From contig CAJNOI010000023.1 in the NCBI GenBank assembly GCA_905250115.1, forward strand, positions 573,381 to 637,380: a stretch of 64,000 nucleotides of DNA, in the 5' to 3' direction. The stretch's first letter is position 1. Every line of letters starts with the position of its first letter. The translations under genes were made by a program, and so were the position numbers. The notes under the pieces were generated by a model. That model was not told the DNA's origin. It did no database searches and saw nothing but the letters and a program-made list of their open reading frames with translations. The stretch is from Adineta steineri (Eukaryota > Rotifera > Eurotatoria > Adinetida > Adinetidae). This document shows, piece after piece, positions 47,167 through 59,728 of this stretch.

Positions 47167-47961
47167 GTACGTTTATATTAAAAGAAAGAAAAAATGAATT
47201 TTTATTGATTAAATTTATTTTAGATGACGGATGAAACTGCTGAAGCAGTACAAGCTGCTCTTGCCGAACAAGCTAATCCAAAAACCATTCTAAGTAGTCA
47301 ACGTTTTTTTAAAACCGGTAAAGGTGAATATGGTGAAGGTGATATATTCATGGGTGTTCGTACACCTGCTAATCGAATTGTGGCTAAACGTTTTTCTACA
47401 CTTCCACTTGTCGAAATTGATCGTCTTTTAAATAGTCCCATTCATGAACATCGTCAAGCTGCACTCTTTATTCTTATCAATCAATTTGTTGCTGCCAGTC
47501 GACCATCAACACGTGATGATAAACTTCGTGGTGAATTATCATCTTTCTATGTTCAAGCTCTTAAACGTGGTCGAGTAAATAATTGGGATTTAATTGATTC
47601 ATCAGCTGAACATTTATTAGGTGCATATCTTGAAGATAAATCTCGGCAATTATTATTTGATCTTGCTTCAAGTTCTCAATTATGGGAAAGACGAGCAGCT
47701 ATTATTGCTACATTTACTTTTATTAAACGAAAAGATAGATCAACAACTTTTGAACTTGCTGAAAAACTTCTGAATGATACTGAACCTTTAATGCATAAAG
47801 CCGTTGGATGGATGTTACGTGAAACAGGAAAACGAATTAATAAAAAAGTTCTCACATCATTTCTTGATCGACATGCTGCGAAAATGCCACGTATTATGCT
47901 TAGTTATGCAGTTGAGCATCTTTCTATTAAACAACGAACACATTATCGTAATCTTAAATAA
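47068..47961 (+). CDS. AlkD-like DNA alkylation repair protein with putative mitochondrial leader
   Basis: Two exons, 47068-47166 and 47224-47961, joined in phase 0 by a 57-bp GT-AG intron whose acceptor abuts ATG ACG. The main part (245 aa) is an AlkD/AlkC-type HEAT-like repeat glycosylase: FFKTGKGEYGEGDIFMGVR, VNNWDLIDSSAEHLLG (the aromatic/Asp pair of the base-recognition site), LWERRAAIIATF, HKAVGWMLRETGKR. AlkD excises bulky or cationic N3/N7-alkylpurines without base flipping. The family is mainly bacterial, with scattered eukaryotic members. The first exon adds 33 residues (MLQSHIFLLKSSTQNLIRQ then HFILLLRKSFHIQN) with Arg/Lys/Ser/Leu and no acidic residue, like a mitochondrial presequence. 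Translation could instead start at 47224, giving a cytosolic/nuclear form. AATAAA lies near 48023. Confidence 0.87.
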
Positions 47962-48184
47962 ATTTTTTCTAGTTATTATTTAAATCATTATATGAACAGA
48001 TATATTTTGTATGTAAATCATGAATAAATACTTATTTTTTCCAAATGTTATATGAAATACAAAAATAATTTATTAAATTTTTAGAAAGCATCAAAACAAA
48101 ATCTACAATGTAAAGAAAGAATATTGTCATTTAATTGTTTTCTTAGATTTTGATTGAAAATATTTGAATTTAAAACTGAATGTT

Positions 48185-49249
48185 TCAATCGAAATTATTT
48201 TTCTCTGGAATTTCTGATGGCATTGGTGGTGCTGTAGTTGAATAAGTTGCTGCTGTTGAAGTTTTTGTTTGATATTTTGATATATTTAAATGTTTTCTAA
48301 TTTCTGGTAAACCAATCAATGCTAGAAATGGTGATGTCGATGCTGTTATATATGGTAAATAATGAAGTATATAAGTAATAAACCAATTACCAAATGTTGG
48401 AATAAAAAAATTTTGTACAATTATAATAACAACCCATGGCATCCATGATAATAAACACATAAAACTTATTCCAAATAATTGTAAAATCATTCGTCGATTT
48501 TTTTTCAATAAATCTATTAATGATTGTGTTGCAAATACTCTTCCTCTCGCTATAATTACACGTAAAATAATTAATAAATTAAAAATAAGTAAAATAAGAC
48601 ATGGTACTAATGTATCAACTATTGTATCATAAGTATTAACAGCAACATACGAGAAAAAACATGCACCACCACAAACAAATGAAGTTATATCATATGAATG
48701 ATCCATTGCACATGGTGATAATATAATTAAATAGAAATATATTATAGGAATATAAAAACCAATAATAAACATTGGAATATAATGAAATAAATATTTATGT
48801 TTAAGAATATGATGTTTATGAAATACTAAAAAATATCGTTCAATTGCAGCATACATTGTTAAAAATAATGAACTTGTTTCAAGTGAATAATCCCAATAAA
48901 TCCAAAAAATACAGATTTTTTTTGTTTGAACATTTCCTAATGCAAGATAATATAATGTTATTGGTAATTCACTTAAAATTAATAAAAAATCCAAAATTAA
49001 TATAAATAAAATAACATGATGATTAACAGAATCATATATTAATCGTTTACGTAATTTGAAAAAATGATAAAATATAAAGAGAAAACAAATTAATGCTGGA
49101 AAAGCAAAGAGAATTAATATTGGCATTGTAATACTACGTTGAGTTTGAGTTATAATACATATACCATCTGATACAACTGAATCATTTGAATTTGTTTGAT
49201 TGTTCATCTTTTGATATGTTAAAATCAAAAAAAGAGTTTTAACATTCAC
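48185..49249 (-). CDS. rhodopsin-like 7TM receptor (orphan GPCR)
   Basis: Single exon. The true start is probably the second Met at 49207 (MNNQTNSNDSV), giving 340 aa with N-glycosylation sequons at the extracellular N-terminus. TMs: ILILFAFPALICFLFIFYHF; HVILFILILDFLLILSELP; TSSLFLTMYAAIERYFLVF with an ERY version of DRY; YIPMFIIGFYIPIIYFYLII; a fifth VDTLVPCLILLIFNLLIIL; ILQLFGISFMCLLSWMPWVV; and LPYITASTSPFLALIGLPE in place of NPxxY. Cys in KKICIFW and FVCGGACF can form the conserved disulphide. A Ser/Thr-rich tail could be phosphorylated. Ligand unknown. It does not look like a close copy of the receptor at 36137-37157. Confidence 0.85.
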   Translation of the reverse strand: MNVKTLFLILTYQKMNNQTNSNDSVVSDGICIITQTQRSITMPILILFAFPALICFLFIFYHFFKLRKRLIYDSVNHHVILFILILDFLLILSELPITLYYLALGNVQTKKICIFWIYWDYSLETSSLFLTMYAAIERYFLVFHKHHILKHKYLFHYIPMFIIGFYIPIIYFYLIILSPCAMDHSYDITSFVCGGACFFSYVAVNTYDTIVDTLVPCLILLIFNLLIILRVIIARGRVFATQSLIDLLKKNRRMILQLFGISFMCLLSWMPWVVIIIVQNFFIPTFGNWFITYILHYLPYITASTSPFLALIGLPEIRKHLNISKYQTKTSTAATYSTTAPPMPSEIPEKNNFD

Positions 49250-50804
49250 AAAATGTTTTTCGTCTCTAATATATACTGGGAAAAATTAGATTATAAAAGG
49301 CTTTCTTGTCTGAAAACAATATAAGGCTTTTAATATGATATTTTTGTTTCTATCATTTTAATTAATAAAAAAGACTAGCTCTAATATTCTGAATGTGTAT
49401 GATGTTATTTGTTATGATAAAAATCCTTTGAATGCTTTAATTTCATGTAGAAAATCATAAAAAAATATCGAATATGACTTTGTTTTTTCCCAATTTTATG
49501 ATTTTATATCTTACATTTATAAGTTTTCATTATAATCAGAAAATCGAGGATGACTGAGTACCTGATTAAGTACATTTTTAAATATACTGCTAGAATGTTT
49601 TTTTTCTATGAAGGTATAAACTCAATTTTTATTAGTTTTTAATGATACCATTGAGAGAATCTGATATGCTGGAAATTTCTTCAATAGATCAATATCATTG
49701 TTATTATATTTAATATTCTATTGAGAAAACCTTAAAGAGAAATACATCTTATATAATAACAAACAATATTGATTTTTATAGATAAATTTATTCGTAAAAA
49801 TAACAAATATATCTATTGTCAAGTATTTTTTATACTATTTTAAAATAAAAATCTCCTTTAATCTTATTCACACTCTGAAATGAAGAAACTTAGAATTCGT
49901 ATATTCTGATATTTTTAATTAAAATTTTTCTCGTTATCTGAATTATAACAAGTTAATATAAATTATATTTTTAGTATACATCATAAGGCAAATTTTAATA
50001 TAAGTAGATAAAATATTTTATTGCGTGAAAATAAAAAACATTTGTTTTCATATTGTAGAAGCATATCAAAATGTTTTTAACTAAATCGATAAAATGAAAA
50101 TATGTTATTTTTCCCTTGAAATGGCGCCTTTTACATTATTTATCGAGTCTTTTTGACCCCATTCGGATTAAAATTTTGGACTAATAAATTTATTGTTGTC
50201 AGTAACTGTACGAGTACCATCATACTGGAAAATGACACATGTACGCATTCATATAGATATACGGTGTAGCTAGTTCGAAATTGGACTAAAATTTGTTTTC
50301 TTGTAATTAAATTGTGAAGAAACTACTTTTAAAAATTGAGGAATTCAAAGATAATTACTGTTAATTTTATCCTCGTTGCTATTCAATTATTAATTTCAAA
50401 GATCAAACGCTCATAATATGTACATGAAGCAAAAGAAACCTTTGCTTTTATCACTTGATTTAAAAGCTTGATCTCCATTTCTAAACAACCATTTGTTTTC
50501 ATATGAAATAAAACCAAAAATCTTCGTTTAGACTCATTATAAACACGCCATATTTTAAGTTTTATCAGTCTGGTACTTTAACTCGTAGGAGGCTAATCAA
50601 CTCGATAAACAATACAAAAGATTCTATTATTAGTAATCGATTATCACAGTTGAAACTTGAAATAAATAAAAATATATAATTTGATTTGTCTATTCGATAT
50701 AGGAACCAAGGGAAAAAACACAGATGTGAATGAAGTTTTAATTGCATATAAATTATCAATGCTATTGATATTCAAATATTATTGTAAAACACATCTATCC
50801 AACA
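49250..50804. other. intergenic between divergent GPCR and WAP genes
   Basis: AT-rich, no gene recognised. A TATA-like CATATAAATT at about 50746 lies about 60 bases before the WAP start codon and is a candidate promoter element. Confidence 0.45.
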
Positions 50805-51159
50805 ATGCGTTTTTTTGCTATTCTAATACTTGCTGTACTCGCATGTTTTAGTGCTGGAGCACTTGTAGCACCAGAACTTGTCGCACCACAACTTGTACAA
50901 GTTCATCGTGGTAATTTTTTATTCATTTTATAAAGCATGAAAAATTATTTTTTTAATAGGTAATTGTCCAATGCATGGAATGATCTGCAATATTTATTGT
51001 CCACCTACTTCTCTCCTTACAATGGTTCCAAGACAAGAAGATGGTTGCACAAAAGATAGTGAATGTGCTACTGATGAAAAATGTTGTAAACCATCTTGTG
51101 GATGTACTCATAGATGCGCTAAAGCTACAACTACACCACAATTTCCTCAAGGAAAATAG
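50805..51159 (+). CDS. small secreted WAP (four-disulphide core) protein
   Basis: Two exons, 50805-50910 and 50960-51159, separated by a 49-bp intron in phase 1; 101 aa. MRFFAILILAVLACFSAGA is a clear signal peptide, followed by a short (APELV/APQLV) repeat. The WAP core has the D-x-x-C and C-C-x-x-x-C spacing: GNCPMHGMICNIYC, DGCTKDSECATDEKCCK, SCGCTHRCA. WAP domains are often protease inhibitors or antimicrobials; either role is possible here. A poly-A signal (AATAAAATAA) follows at about 51198. The ATG is fixed by the signal peptide. Confidence 0.88.
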
Positions 51160-51554
51160 ACGATTTGTTTTTTATCATGAAAAATTTATTTCGTAATAAT
51201 AAAATAATACATATTTATCAATTCATCATTGTAATTGTGAAAAGATCGGATATGAATCATTAGATAATAAAATAATATAATCTGAATAATAATCTATTTA
51301 TTATACAATATGATCTTATTGCACTTTCTCATAAACAACGACTAAATAGAAAAGAAAAACCACTTATTAAAAAAAAAAGTAGTTGACAAGAAAAGATAAT
51401 CAAAAACAAAAACAATGTATATACAAAAATAATCTATGTTTGAAAAAAACAGTATAATACGGAAATATGAAGTTTATAATTATTGTTAAAATCCAATAAT
51501 CAACATAAAACTTCGAAAGTTTGAACAAAATAGATTATAATCACAGGAATTTTT
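51160..51554. other. convergent intergenic spacer
   Basis: Holds the 3' ends of the WAP and ART-TPR genes, which converge here. No further feature seen. Confidence 0.45.
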
Positions 51555-53647
51555 TTATTGTATTAATGATAGACGAATAATATCATTTTTAGTATGAATT
51601 AGATCAGGATGTGATGAAGATAAAATTTTCGTACGAATAAAATGTGCTTTTTCATAATTCATTTTTGCTTCACTAAAATTTTGTGTAGTTTCATAAATAA
51701 TACCTAAATTCATCAGTAATCTGGCTATTGAAGGATGACCTGGTGTCATACTTTTACTTAAGATTTCATAGGATGACTGATACATTTCCAATGCTTCATC
51801 ATATTCATGAAGATAATAATGAATATTACCAAGATTATTATATGTATTAGCTAAACAAGGATGTTTAGGTGGAAGACGTTTTGATTTAATTGTTAATGCT
51901 TTATTAAGATATTCACGAGCTTCCTTATATTGTTTTTTATCCTGATAAATAATCCCTAAATTATTGTAACACCATGCTATATTTTCGTCATCATCTTTGA
52001 ATGTTTTTTTAAAAATTTCTAATGCTTTTTCGTACGATTGTAATGCTTGATTGATATCACCTTTTTTTTGTTGAGCTTCACCCATACTATTATAAATATA
52101 TCCAGTTCGAGAATCATTTAATTTTAAATTTTTTAAACTTGCAAAAGATTTATTAAGATAATCGATGCTTAAATCATAATTTCCTTTTTCACAACATATT
52201 TTAGCAAGACCATGATAACATTTATAAATATTTTTATGTTGAGGAGTTAATTGTTGTAATAAACGATGAAAATATTTTTCAGCATGATCAAAATAAGCCA
52301 TATCAATAAGAAGATTTCCAAATTCAAGTAATCCTCGACTATTCAGACTATATTGATTTTGTAAATGATGAAATGTATTATGTAAATCACCATCAATATT
52401 ACCGCATAATTCCATTTCAATATGCCATATACGATTTTCACCAAGATAAATATTTTTTAAATAAAAAACTGATCCAATTGTCATTAAAAATTCTTCTTCA
52501 GGAAAACAATTAAATTTTGAAAGATCAGCAAATGGTTTAACACCATCTTTACGAGGATCAGCATCGATTTCAAATAAAACTCTTTCATATGTATCATTAT
52601 AAGGAAATGAACCAAGAAAGAAAAGAGCTGTTTGACGATTTAAACTTGTTGAAAGAAATGAATTGACTGATATTAATTTATTTTGTGATCGTTTTAATAT
52701 ATTTAATTCATCCAATGATATTAATTGACCACGATAGACACGTGTCGATGATAAATAACGATTTTCATAAAGTTGATTTTCAATATCACGAATAAAAAAA
52801 CGAAAAAGAAAAAGAAAATCGATATTTTGAATACGAAGTGCTTTGTTTAATAAACGATAAAGAAATGTTTCTCTACTATACCACCATAACGAATGTTCAT
52901 CGACATATTCACGTTCAAATTCATCAATAAATATTAATTGTTTATCATTACCTTTATAAATTTCTCGACATTTTAATATAAATTCATCTTTATCTGTTAA
53001 AGTCGTTTTCATTTTAATCAGACAAGTAATTAATAATTGGGTTTGAAGAAATCGACCATCAAGACCTGTTGTTGATTGTTCATAATCATTATCTTTATCG
53101 AATATACTCATTGATAATGGTTCATCAGATTTATTTTGTCTTCGATCAGAATGATCACATTGAATTCGATTAATCAAATCATTGAATTGATCACAAACAC
53201 TTTTTACCTAAAATAAAATTAAACATCTATAACAATTTTTATTCTCTTAATTCTATGTTAGTTTATCCTAATTATTTCCTTTGATGAATAAATATGATAG
53301 AATGGTATAAAAATATGAATTACTTTAATATAATGTTGAGCCCATTGACGATGAAATGGTAGATTTGCACAATAAATATAAATTGAAAAAATTTGTTGAA
53401 GAGAATGAATTTTGGGCACAAGATGTATACCTAAACTACCACTAACAACAAAAACAATTCGATCTTGTGATAAAACTGATCGAATATGTTGTTCACATTG
53501 ATCAGGATTTTCGAATATTTGTAAATGATTTATAAATGATCGAAACTTTGCTTGAGTTTCAATATTGTCTCCTGAGTTAATTGAAGCATCAAGCCATATA
53601 AGAGAATATGTTTCGAAATTACAATAACTACTATTATCTTCCGACAT
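51555..53647 (-). CDS. ADP-ribosyltransferase - TPR protein
   Basis: Two exons, 53647-53324 and 53207-51555, joined in phase 0 by a 116-bp intron; 658 aa. Residues 1-125: a small alpha/beta domain (YSLIWLDASIN; DRIVFVVSGSLGIHLVPKIH; IFSIYIYCANLPFHRQWAQH) with alternating hydrophobic strands, reminiscent of TIR/receiver-type folds; I cannot name it. Residues about 160-370: mono-ADP-ribosyltransferase with Arg in STRVYRGQL, Ser-Thr-Ser in VNSFLSTSL and Glu-Glu-Glu in CFPEEEFLM as the R-S-ExE set. Residues about 380-640: six TPRs of kinesin-light-chain type (GYIYNSMGEAQQKKGDINQA, WCYNNLGIIYQDKKQYKEA, NTYNNLGNIHYYLHEYDEA and others). No signal peptide or TM, so cytosolic. ART-TPR proteins form a large family in bdelloids. 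Probable role: NAD+-dependent modification of a partner recognised by the TPRs. Target unknown. Confidence 0.9.
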
Positions 53648-56600
53648 GGAATATATCGATTCGTTTTATTTCATGGAATTCATATGAAATCTAAAAGTTA
53701 AAAAAAATTTATTTCGAGTAAAATAGGATCAAAATATGAATTTAAAAGATTTTGATGTTAGTGAAATGAGAACTTTTATAGAGAATTAGATAAGCTATTT
53801 ATTTTAAATTCTACTATGAATGTACTTAAATAAAAGATTATATGCGTATTTCTAATTCTAGTAGCTTATTCAATATTTCTGCCCTGAAAAATCTATTTTC
53901 GCATCAAGATATGTCGAGACTATAGTAAAAGTTTTAGTCCTAAGTCTCACGTGTAATCGATATATATTCATCAAAGAAGGGTGAGAAATAGGTCACTCGG
54001 CAATCTAAATTTCTCAGTGCAGACACATCTGATATATTGAAATTATTTTTGTTTATTGGAAAAAGTATGTTGGTATGTAGTGCATGTTACAGACTTGTTT
54101 TTAGATATTTATCTTTTTCTAACGCTGTAAAAGGATCACGGGTTCGATAATTCAAAAATGTTTTATAAAACATGTGTATAAGAAAAACAATACTTCATTA
54201 AAAAAAAGGACCTTGTCATATATTACTACACCTTGACCTAATTTCTGAAGCAACAAAAATAATTTTTATATACGAAACGAGTTTGTGTCTGCACAAACTT
54301 GAGGACGTACGATTGAAAAAGTATAAACTGAGAAAAAGCGAAAAATATTTATTGTTTTATCGAAAACAAAACCTATTTTTCTAACAATTGGTTATAGAAG
54401 TTATCGAGAATTTTTAAGAGACAAAGAAATGGTATCATGTCTTAAAGTACTGAAGACGAACTATCTTTCTATATATTTATTACAATCTCGAAATTTTCAG
54501 CAAAAAATAACTTTGTTTAAGGGAGAAAAAATCTTAAAATAAATATTGTAACCTTTTTTTCGTTCTTACATTGCACGAAACAAAATAATTATATATAAAT
54601 ATGTACATCACAATCTTTAAAACCAGTAACAATCGTGTATGTGGTTAATATGGCGAAAGGGCGTAGTCAAAAGAACGACGATAAAATAAAATTGTCTTAT
54701 CTGCATGCACTAATCGTGTAGAAAGAATAACGTTACTATTAAAAATAATCGAGAGATATCGCTCTTTTATGCTTTGTCACTGATATAACAGTATCAGTTT
54801 CTTTTATTTTTCTTTCAACCTCCTCATATATTTACTAGAACATTCTAATTGAATAAAAATACCTTTAGTTTCTTTATCAATTATTATCATTGATAAATAT
54901 CAACTCATACGAAATTGTTTTATTCTTCGTCATATATATTTTGTCAGAAAATAATGATAAAAAAATAGAATCAAAAATCAAAATAAAATCGAAATGAAGT
55001 TTGATTTATCGATTTTATTTTTCACTTTTTATTATTATTCTATTATCTGAGTGGATAAGGAAAGAAAGAAACCGCATAAAATAAAAATGAATTTGCATTC
55101 ATTGATAATATTATTCTCAATAGTATAAAAAAAATAAATAACACTAGAAAAATATATCGACTGATTTAATCGACCTTTCAGTTTATAAAAAAACATGTCT
55201 GTATTGATTTTTCTTTACTATTTTTATACTAGCTGGGAATATGATTAAAAAGAATATTATAAGCATTGAATCATTTTACTTTAAATGATATCAAGTTATA
55301 AATCGAGTTAAGACGTAGTTTATGACTGAATACGAAGTGTGTACAACCGTAAACGATCGTATTTTCACGTTTTACAATAAAAATTTATACTTGTTAATAT
55401 GCATTCTACGCACTTTCACTATCAAACGAAGACATAGATATCTAACACTAAATGCACCAAAATAAATAAAATAGATCAAAAAAATTGAAATATTCACCGC
55501 TCGATAAATATATTTACTTGTATTCACTTACAGAGAAAATAAACGCAATGAAATTAAACAATATATTTACTATTTGTAAGCATAGCCACGTGAATGATAC
55601 AAGATAAAATGTAATGAAATGCAAAAAAACACACTGTTCGTTGAATTCATCCTATGAAATTATTTTATTTTATGTCTATATGATGTGTTTCAATGCTTTA
55701 ACATTTTTGTTCTATTAAGATATTTTTACATAGTATAATTCTATCTCTATTTGATATATGTTACTATACGTTTAGGTCTATCATCAATCATAATCTTATA
55801 TCAAGCGAGATTGTAACATTCAAGTTGGCTGTTACATACATCCTAGTGAGTGAAAAATAATAACTAAATTTATACTAACGATGTCGTTTTCTTTTTTAGT
55901 TATATCAGTCACAATAATCTTGTATCGTTATAATTCTTAAAATGAATGTATGGTAGTCGTATAGCTCCGTATATAAAGTTAAGAAGTTTATTTTTTTAGC
56001 ATTCTGCTTTTTTCTATAAACGATCGATATAGTTCATATTATAAAAAATTAAGTTTTAATCATTTTTTTTCAAATATTATTTTTAAGAAAAACAAAACAA
56101 TAGAAAACAAAAGTTGAGTTAAAAGACAAATTAAATGATTCGTAGATAATGGCTATATGAATCATTATTTTGCTATTTAATTAACACAGATGCGTAAATT
56201 ATAATTTTCGACATAATACAAAATACCTCGTCATTAGATATTATCAATAATACTACTTGAATTATATCTATATATTTCTCCTAAGAAAGATCTTCATATA
56301 TAGAAATTTCTTTTTTTATATTAAAGCACAAGTAATATCTTTCATCTATTTCGTTAACCAGTCAGCAGCTTTTTATAACCTATGTTTAACGTTGTCCTAT
56401 GACATTCTGAATGTTTATTCATGTGATTATTCAAAGCGACCTATGGTATCTCAATGTCAATCTATGGAGAAAAATATCCAACTTCATCATCAAATAGTTT
56501 ATGTTACGTTATTGACACTTGTTCTTTTTTTTCTGAAGGAAATAAATTTTAATACAAGCATTTTATTTCAATATACACACACATATATAAAAAAAAGAAA

Positions 56601-56690
56601 AGATTAAAATAAACTGAATAGAAAAATTAAAAAAAAATGACATATACATTTTATGTCAATGGCTTTCATGTAAAAGAAAGTTATTTTATC
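53648..56690. other. AT-rich intergenic, 3 kb, no gene recognised
   Basis: Contains the ART-TPR promoter on the left. An open frame at 56257-56607 (+) has no Met start of its own, no domain pattern and no splice support. Nothing else stood out. Confidence 0.45.
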
Positions 56691-56698
56691 CTAGCAAT

Positions 56699-57118
56699 TT
56701 AGGATTGGTTTTGTTGTTGTTCGTTAGCACCTTCATTGGCTTTATTTTGTTGTTGTTGTTGTTCATTATTACCTTCATTGGATTGATTTTGTTGTTGTTG
56801 TGCATTGCCAGCATCATTAGATTGATTTTGTTGTTGTGCTGCATTGTCGCCTTCACCGGCTTGATTTTGTTGTTGTCCACTACCACTTTCACCTGTTAAA
56901 CGACGTTGTCCATGACCGTCTTGACCTAATAAATGGCGTCGTCCTTTACCATCTTCACCTAATAAATGGCGTTGTCCACTACCATCTTCACCTAATTGCT
57001 GTGCTGCAGAGTCCGATCCAGCTTGTTGTTCAGCTTTTTGTTGAGCTTCTGCGCCAGGAGCACCTAATGTATTATCTGGTGATTCTTGATTTCGATCGGC
57101 TGATGTTGGTGCTGACAT
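56699..57118 (-). CDS. low-complexity, Gln/Gly/Asn-rich disordered protein
   Basis: Single exon, 139 aa, with far higher GC than its surroundings. Ser/Ala/Pro/Glu-rich start, then an 11-residue charged repeat, L-G-E/Q-D-G-x-G-x-R-H/R-L, about three copies plus a degenerate fourth (LGEDGSGQRHL, LGEDGKGRRHL, LGQDGHGQRRL, TGESGSGQ). Then about five N-Q-S/A-N-E-G-x-N-E-Q-Q-Q units. No signal peptide, TM, Cys or Trp; almost no hydrophobic residues, so intrinsically disordered and very hydrophilic. I do not recognise the family. Such hydrophilins behave like LEA or other desiccation-protective proteins, an attractive but unproven idea here. A TATA-like TATAAATA on the minus strand (57219-57226) sits about 100 bases upstream. 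Confidence 0.7.
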   Translation of the reverse strand: MSAPTSADRNQESPDNTLGAPGAEAQQKAEQQAGSDSAAQQLGEDGSGQRHLLGEDGKGRRHLLGQDGHGQRRLTGESGSGQQQNQAGEGDNAAQQQNQSNDAGNAQQQQNQSNEGNNEQQQQQNKANEGANEQQQNQS

Positions 57119-57218
57119 TATCGTTAATTTTTTTTGTTAAAATAAATGTAATATAGTAAATATAAGTGTAAACTCTTGTTGCTTTGATTTTATGTAATAT
57201 GTTGTGTTGTGCATCGCT

Positions 57219-57226
57219 TATTTATA
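57219..57226 (-). promoter_or_regulatory. candidate TATA box of the disordered-protein gene
   Basis: TATAAATA on the minus strand, about 100 bases before the start codon and followed by GCGATGCACAACACAAC. A good TATA match, but AT-rich DNA yields many by chance. Confidence 0.3.
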
Positions 57227-57229
57227 ATC

Positions 57230-58919
57230 GAGAAAGGCATAACAAAAAAGATAAAACTACTGATTAACTGAATAACAAGTAAACAGAAATATTACGATGT
57301 TTTTCTTAATAGATCCTACGCTATATGAAAAAGTGAAAAAGATTACACTTTCAAGAATCTACTAGACGTACATCACTCATAGAGAAGAAAAACAATAGTT
57401 GTTTTTTCTTTACATCACACATGATACCTTTTCAAAATGCGTAAAAAGATAACACTGCTATGTCGTCGGTGTAAAATCTACTGTCAGCAGATTCTTATTT
57501 CATGTGCGTTGTTTGAAAGATTTATCGACGCAATTTTAAATGTCATCAAAATAGTACACAATGAGAAGGCGTGTCAGACTATGAATCACATATTCTCGGA
57601 TGCATACTGAAAATATCGGTATTAAAATTATGAAATTATTCGATTCAGTTCCATATTATTGCACTACGGAATTGCGTATGTGAGTATTTAATTAATTCAT
57701 ATATACTCATTATAATCGAAACAAGTCATATTTCTCAATTGAAAAAATAACAATAATATCGTATGTAAATTTAAGGGACAGTATTTTTTATACTAGTTTT
57801 TTTTGTAACGATAATTTCATTGTACAATTTGCATCAGTTTACTTCAAATGAAGGCATTAACAATATTCCAACTTGAATTAGAAACTATTGCATACTAAAA
57901 AAAAATGATTATATGTCCGTTTACTAAAAATAATCTGGTAAATTAGTATAAATGCGAAATAGAATCATAAAAAGTATTCCAACTAAGTCGATGTACATTA
58001 GGTAATATCTACTGTACTAATTGATTGCATGATTTAATATTTTCTGAATTTACAAATCTTCTATAAGATGATTTATAGTATGTTGTATTAGTTATAATAT
58101 ATATATAAATGACAAGTGCCTGGCGATTATATTTTTGAAGCAAGAAGGGAATATGGATACAAGGATATAAATACATTAATGAAATAGTTGCAAATAATTC
58201 TACATGAAATGACGACAGTTAACAAACAATAATACTTCTCATTGTTACAAGCCAATTTCATCAAACAAAACCTTGTGCTTTTAATCAAAAATTAGAACAT
58301 CGATAAACGAAACATGTTTCTTAAGCAAGTGACTTTCGAATAAGCTGTGCAAAATTTATTCAATATAAGTAATAGTAACATTGCACGAACGATCAATTGA
58401 AAAAGTAAAATGGTTGAAATATAATTCAACGTATCAGGAAAAAGAAGGATATACGAAATGATTTGTGTTCCACAGCTACTAATTTAGAAAACATAAGACA
58501 AATCATATTGAAACTGGTCATGGATAGACATACATATTGTAAGATATATTCATCTTTAACCATGCGATATTCAAGGTATAAAATTTAAAATAAAAAGATT
58601 TCTAAAGCTTCTATAATGAATTAAATCATAAAAAAATGATGACGATCAAGTTTTCATCAATGAAACATTTACGACGCCTAATAGAAACAAGTCGTTAGCA
58701 ATAAATGAGTCATTTGATCTAATTTGGTCAATCCATTAGGGTATGATGTAATTCATATATCATGATAAAACTGACTCTCGTCATATATCTGCATTACAAT
58801 ATATTTCACTTTATTTAATAGTAAGTCTCAATTCTTTCTATACTCAACTCTTGAGTGACATAAAATTGGTTTTTATCAATCATATGTATTATCATTATAG
58901 TATACGAATAAAAGAAATT
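57230..58919. other. AT-rich intergenic
   Basis: No gene, RNA or repeat was recognised up to the start of the inverted duplication near 58920. Confidence 0.45.
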
Positions 58920-59728
58920 TCATTTTTTTGTTTATGAATTTATAACAAATACAATATTTGTTTTTGTAATAATCATGTTTTTATTTGTTACTTAAATTCT
59001 CTCTTTTTCATATAATGAAATACTCTTAAAATTCAACTTAATTCATATTCCTTTCCATTGTTTTAGAGAAATAACTTTCATGGTAATATTAAAACATACC
59101 GAACTTTGGATTATATATGAATATATTTAAAACTATGTAGATAGACAGAATATGAAAATAGATTCATATACAGACATGCATGTGATTATACTCGACAATA
59201 AAACTTGAATATATATTTCAAACTTGTAATTAATGATATCGCTAGATCAATGATAAACAATTTTATATGAATTATTAAAAGTCTGAATCTTTAGTTTTTA
59301 TGTTTAGAAAAAACTTCTTTTTTTGTATTATATTTCATTATATTCATGATATATTACGAAGAAAAAAATTTTATTCGTTTTTATCTTAAATATTTTGTTT
59401 GTTCTGTATATCACGTATGAGTTTTGTTATCTATCTATATTATTATTCTGTATATTTATATGTCGATCGTTTCTTTGAAACTATCTTTTACAAGTATTAC
59501 TTCCTCCATTGTTTCTTCTTGTATGAAAAATAATCATTATAAAATTTAATATTTTGTGTTTAAAAGACATCATTCTTATTGATATGTTCAGATTATAATG
59601 GTAAGCATCTTTGCTATATATATGTACAAAAAATTGAAACTAATGGCCAAGTATTATATATATAGTGAGAATAAATCGTGTGACGCACCTTTTGTTATGT
59701 CCCAAATGATTTATTAACAATATTTCAT

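Noticed and set aside
56257..56607. 116-codon plus frame with a hydrophobic segment
   Set aside because: Starts on TTG, has no homology pattern, and the surroundings are plain AT-rich intergenic DNA. A short unrecognised gene is possible but unsupported.
56705..57156. Plus-strand Leu/Ile-rich frames
   Set aside because: Reverse complement of the CAA/CAG-rich repeat gene at 56699-57118, which yields Leu-rich antisense translation.
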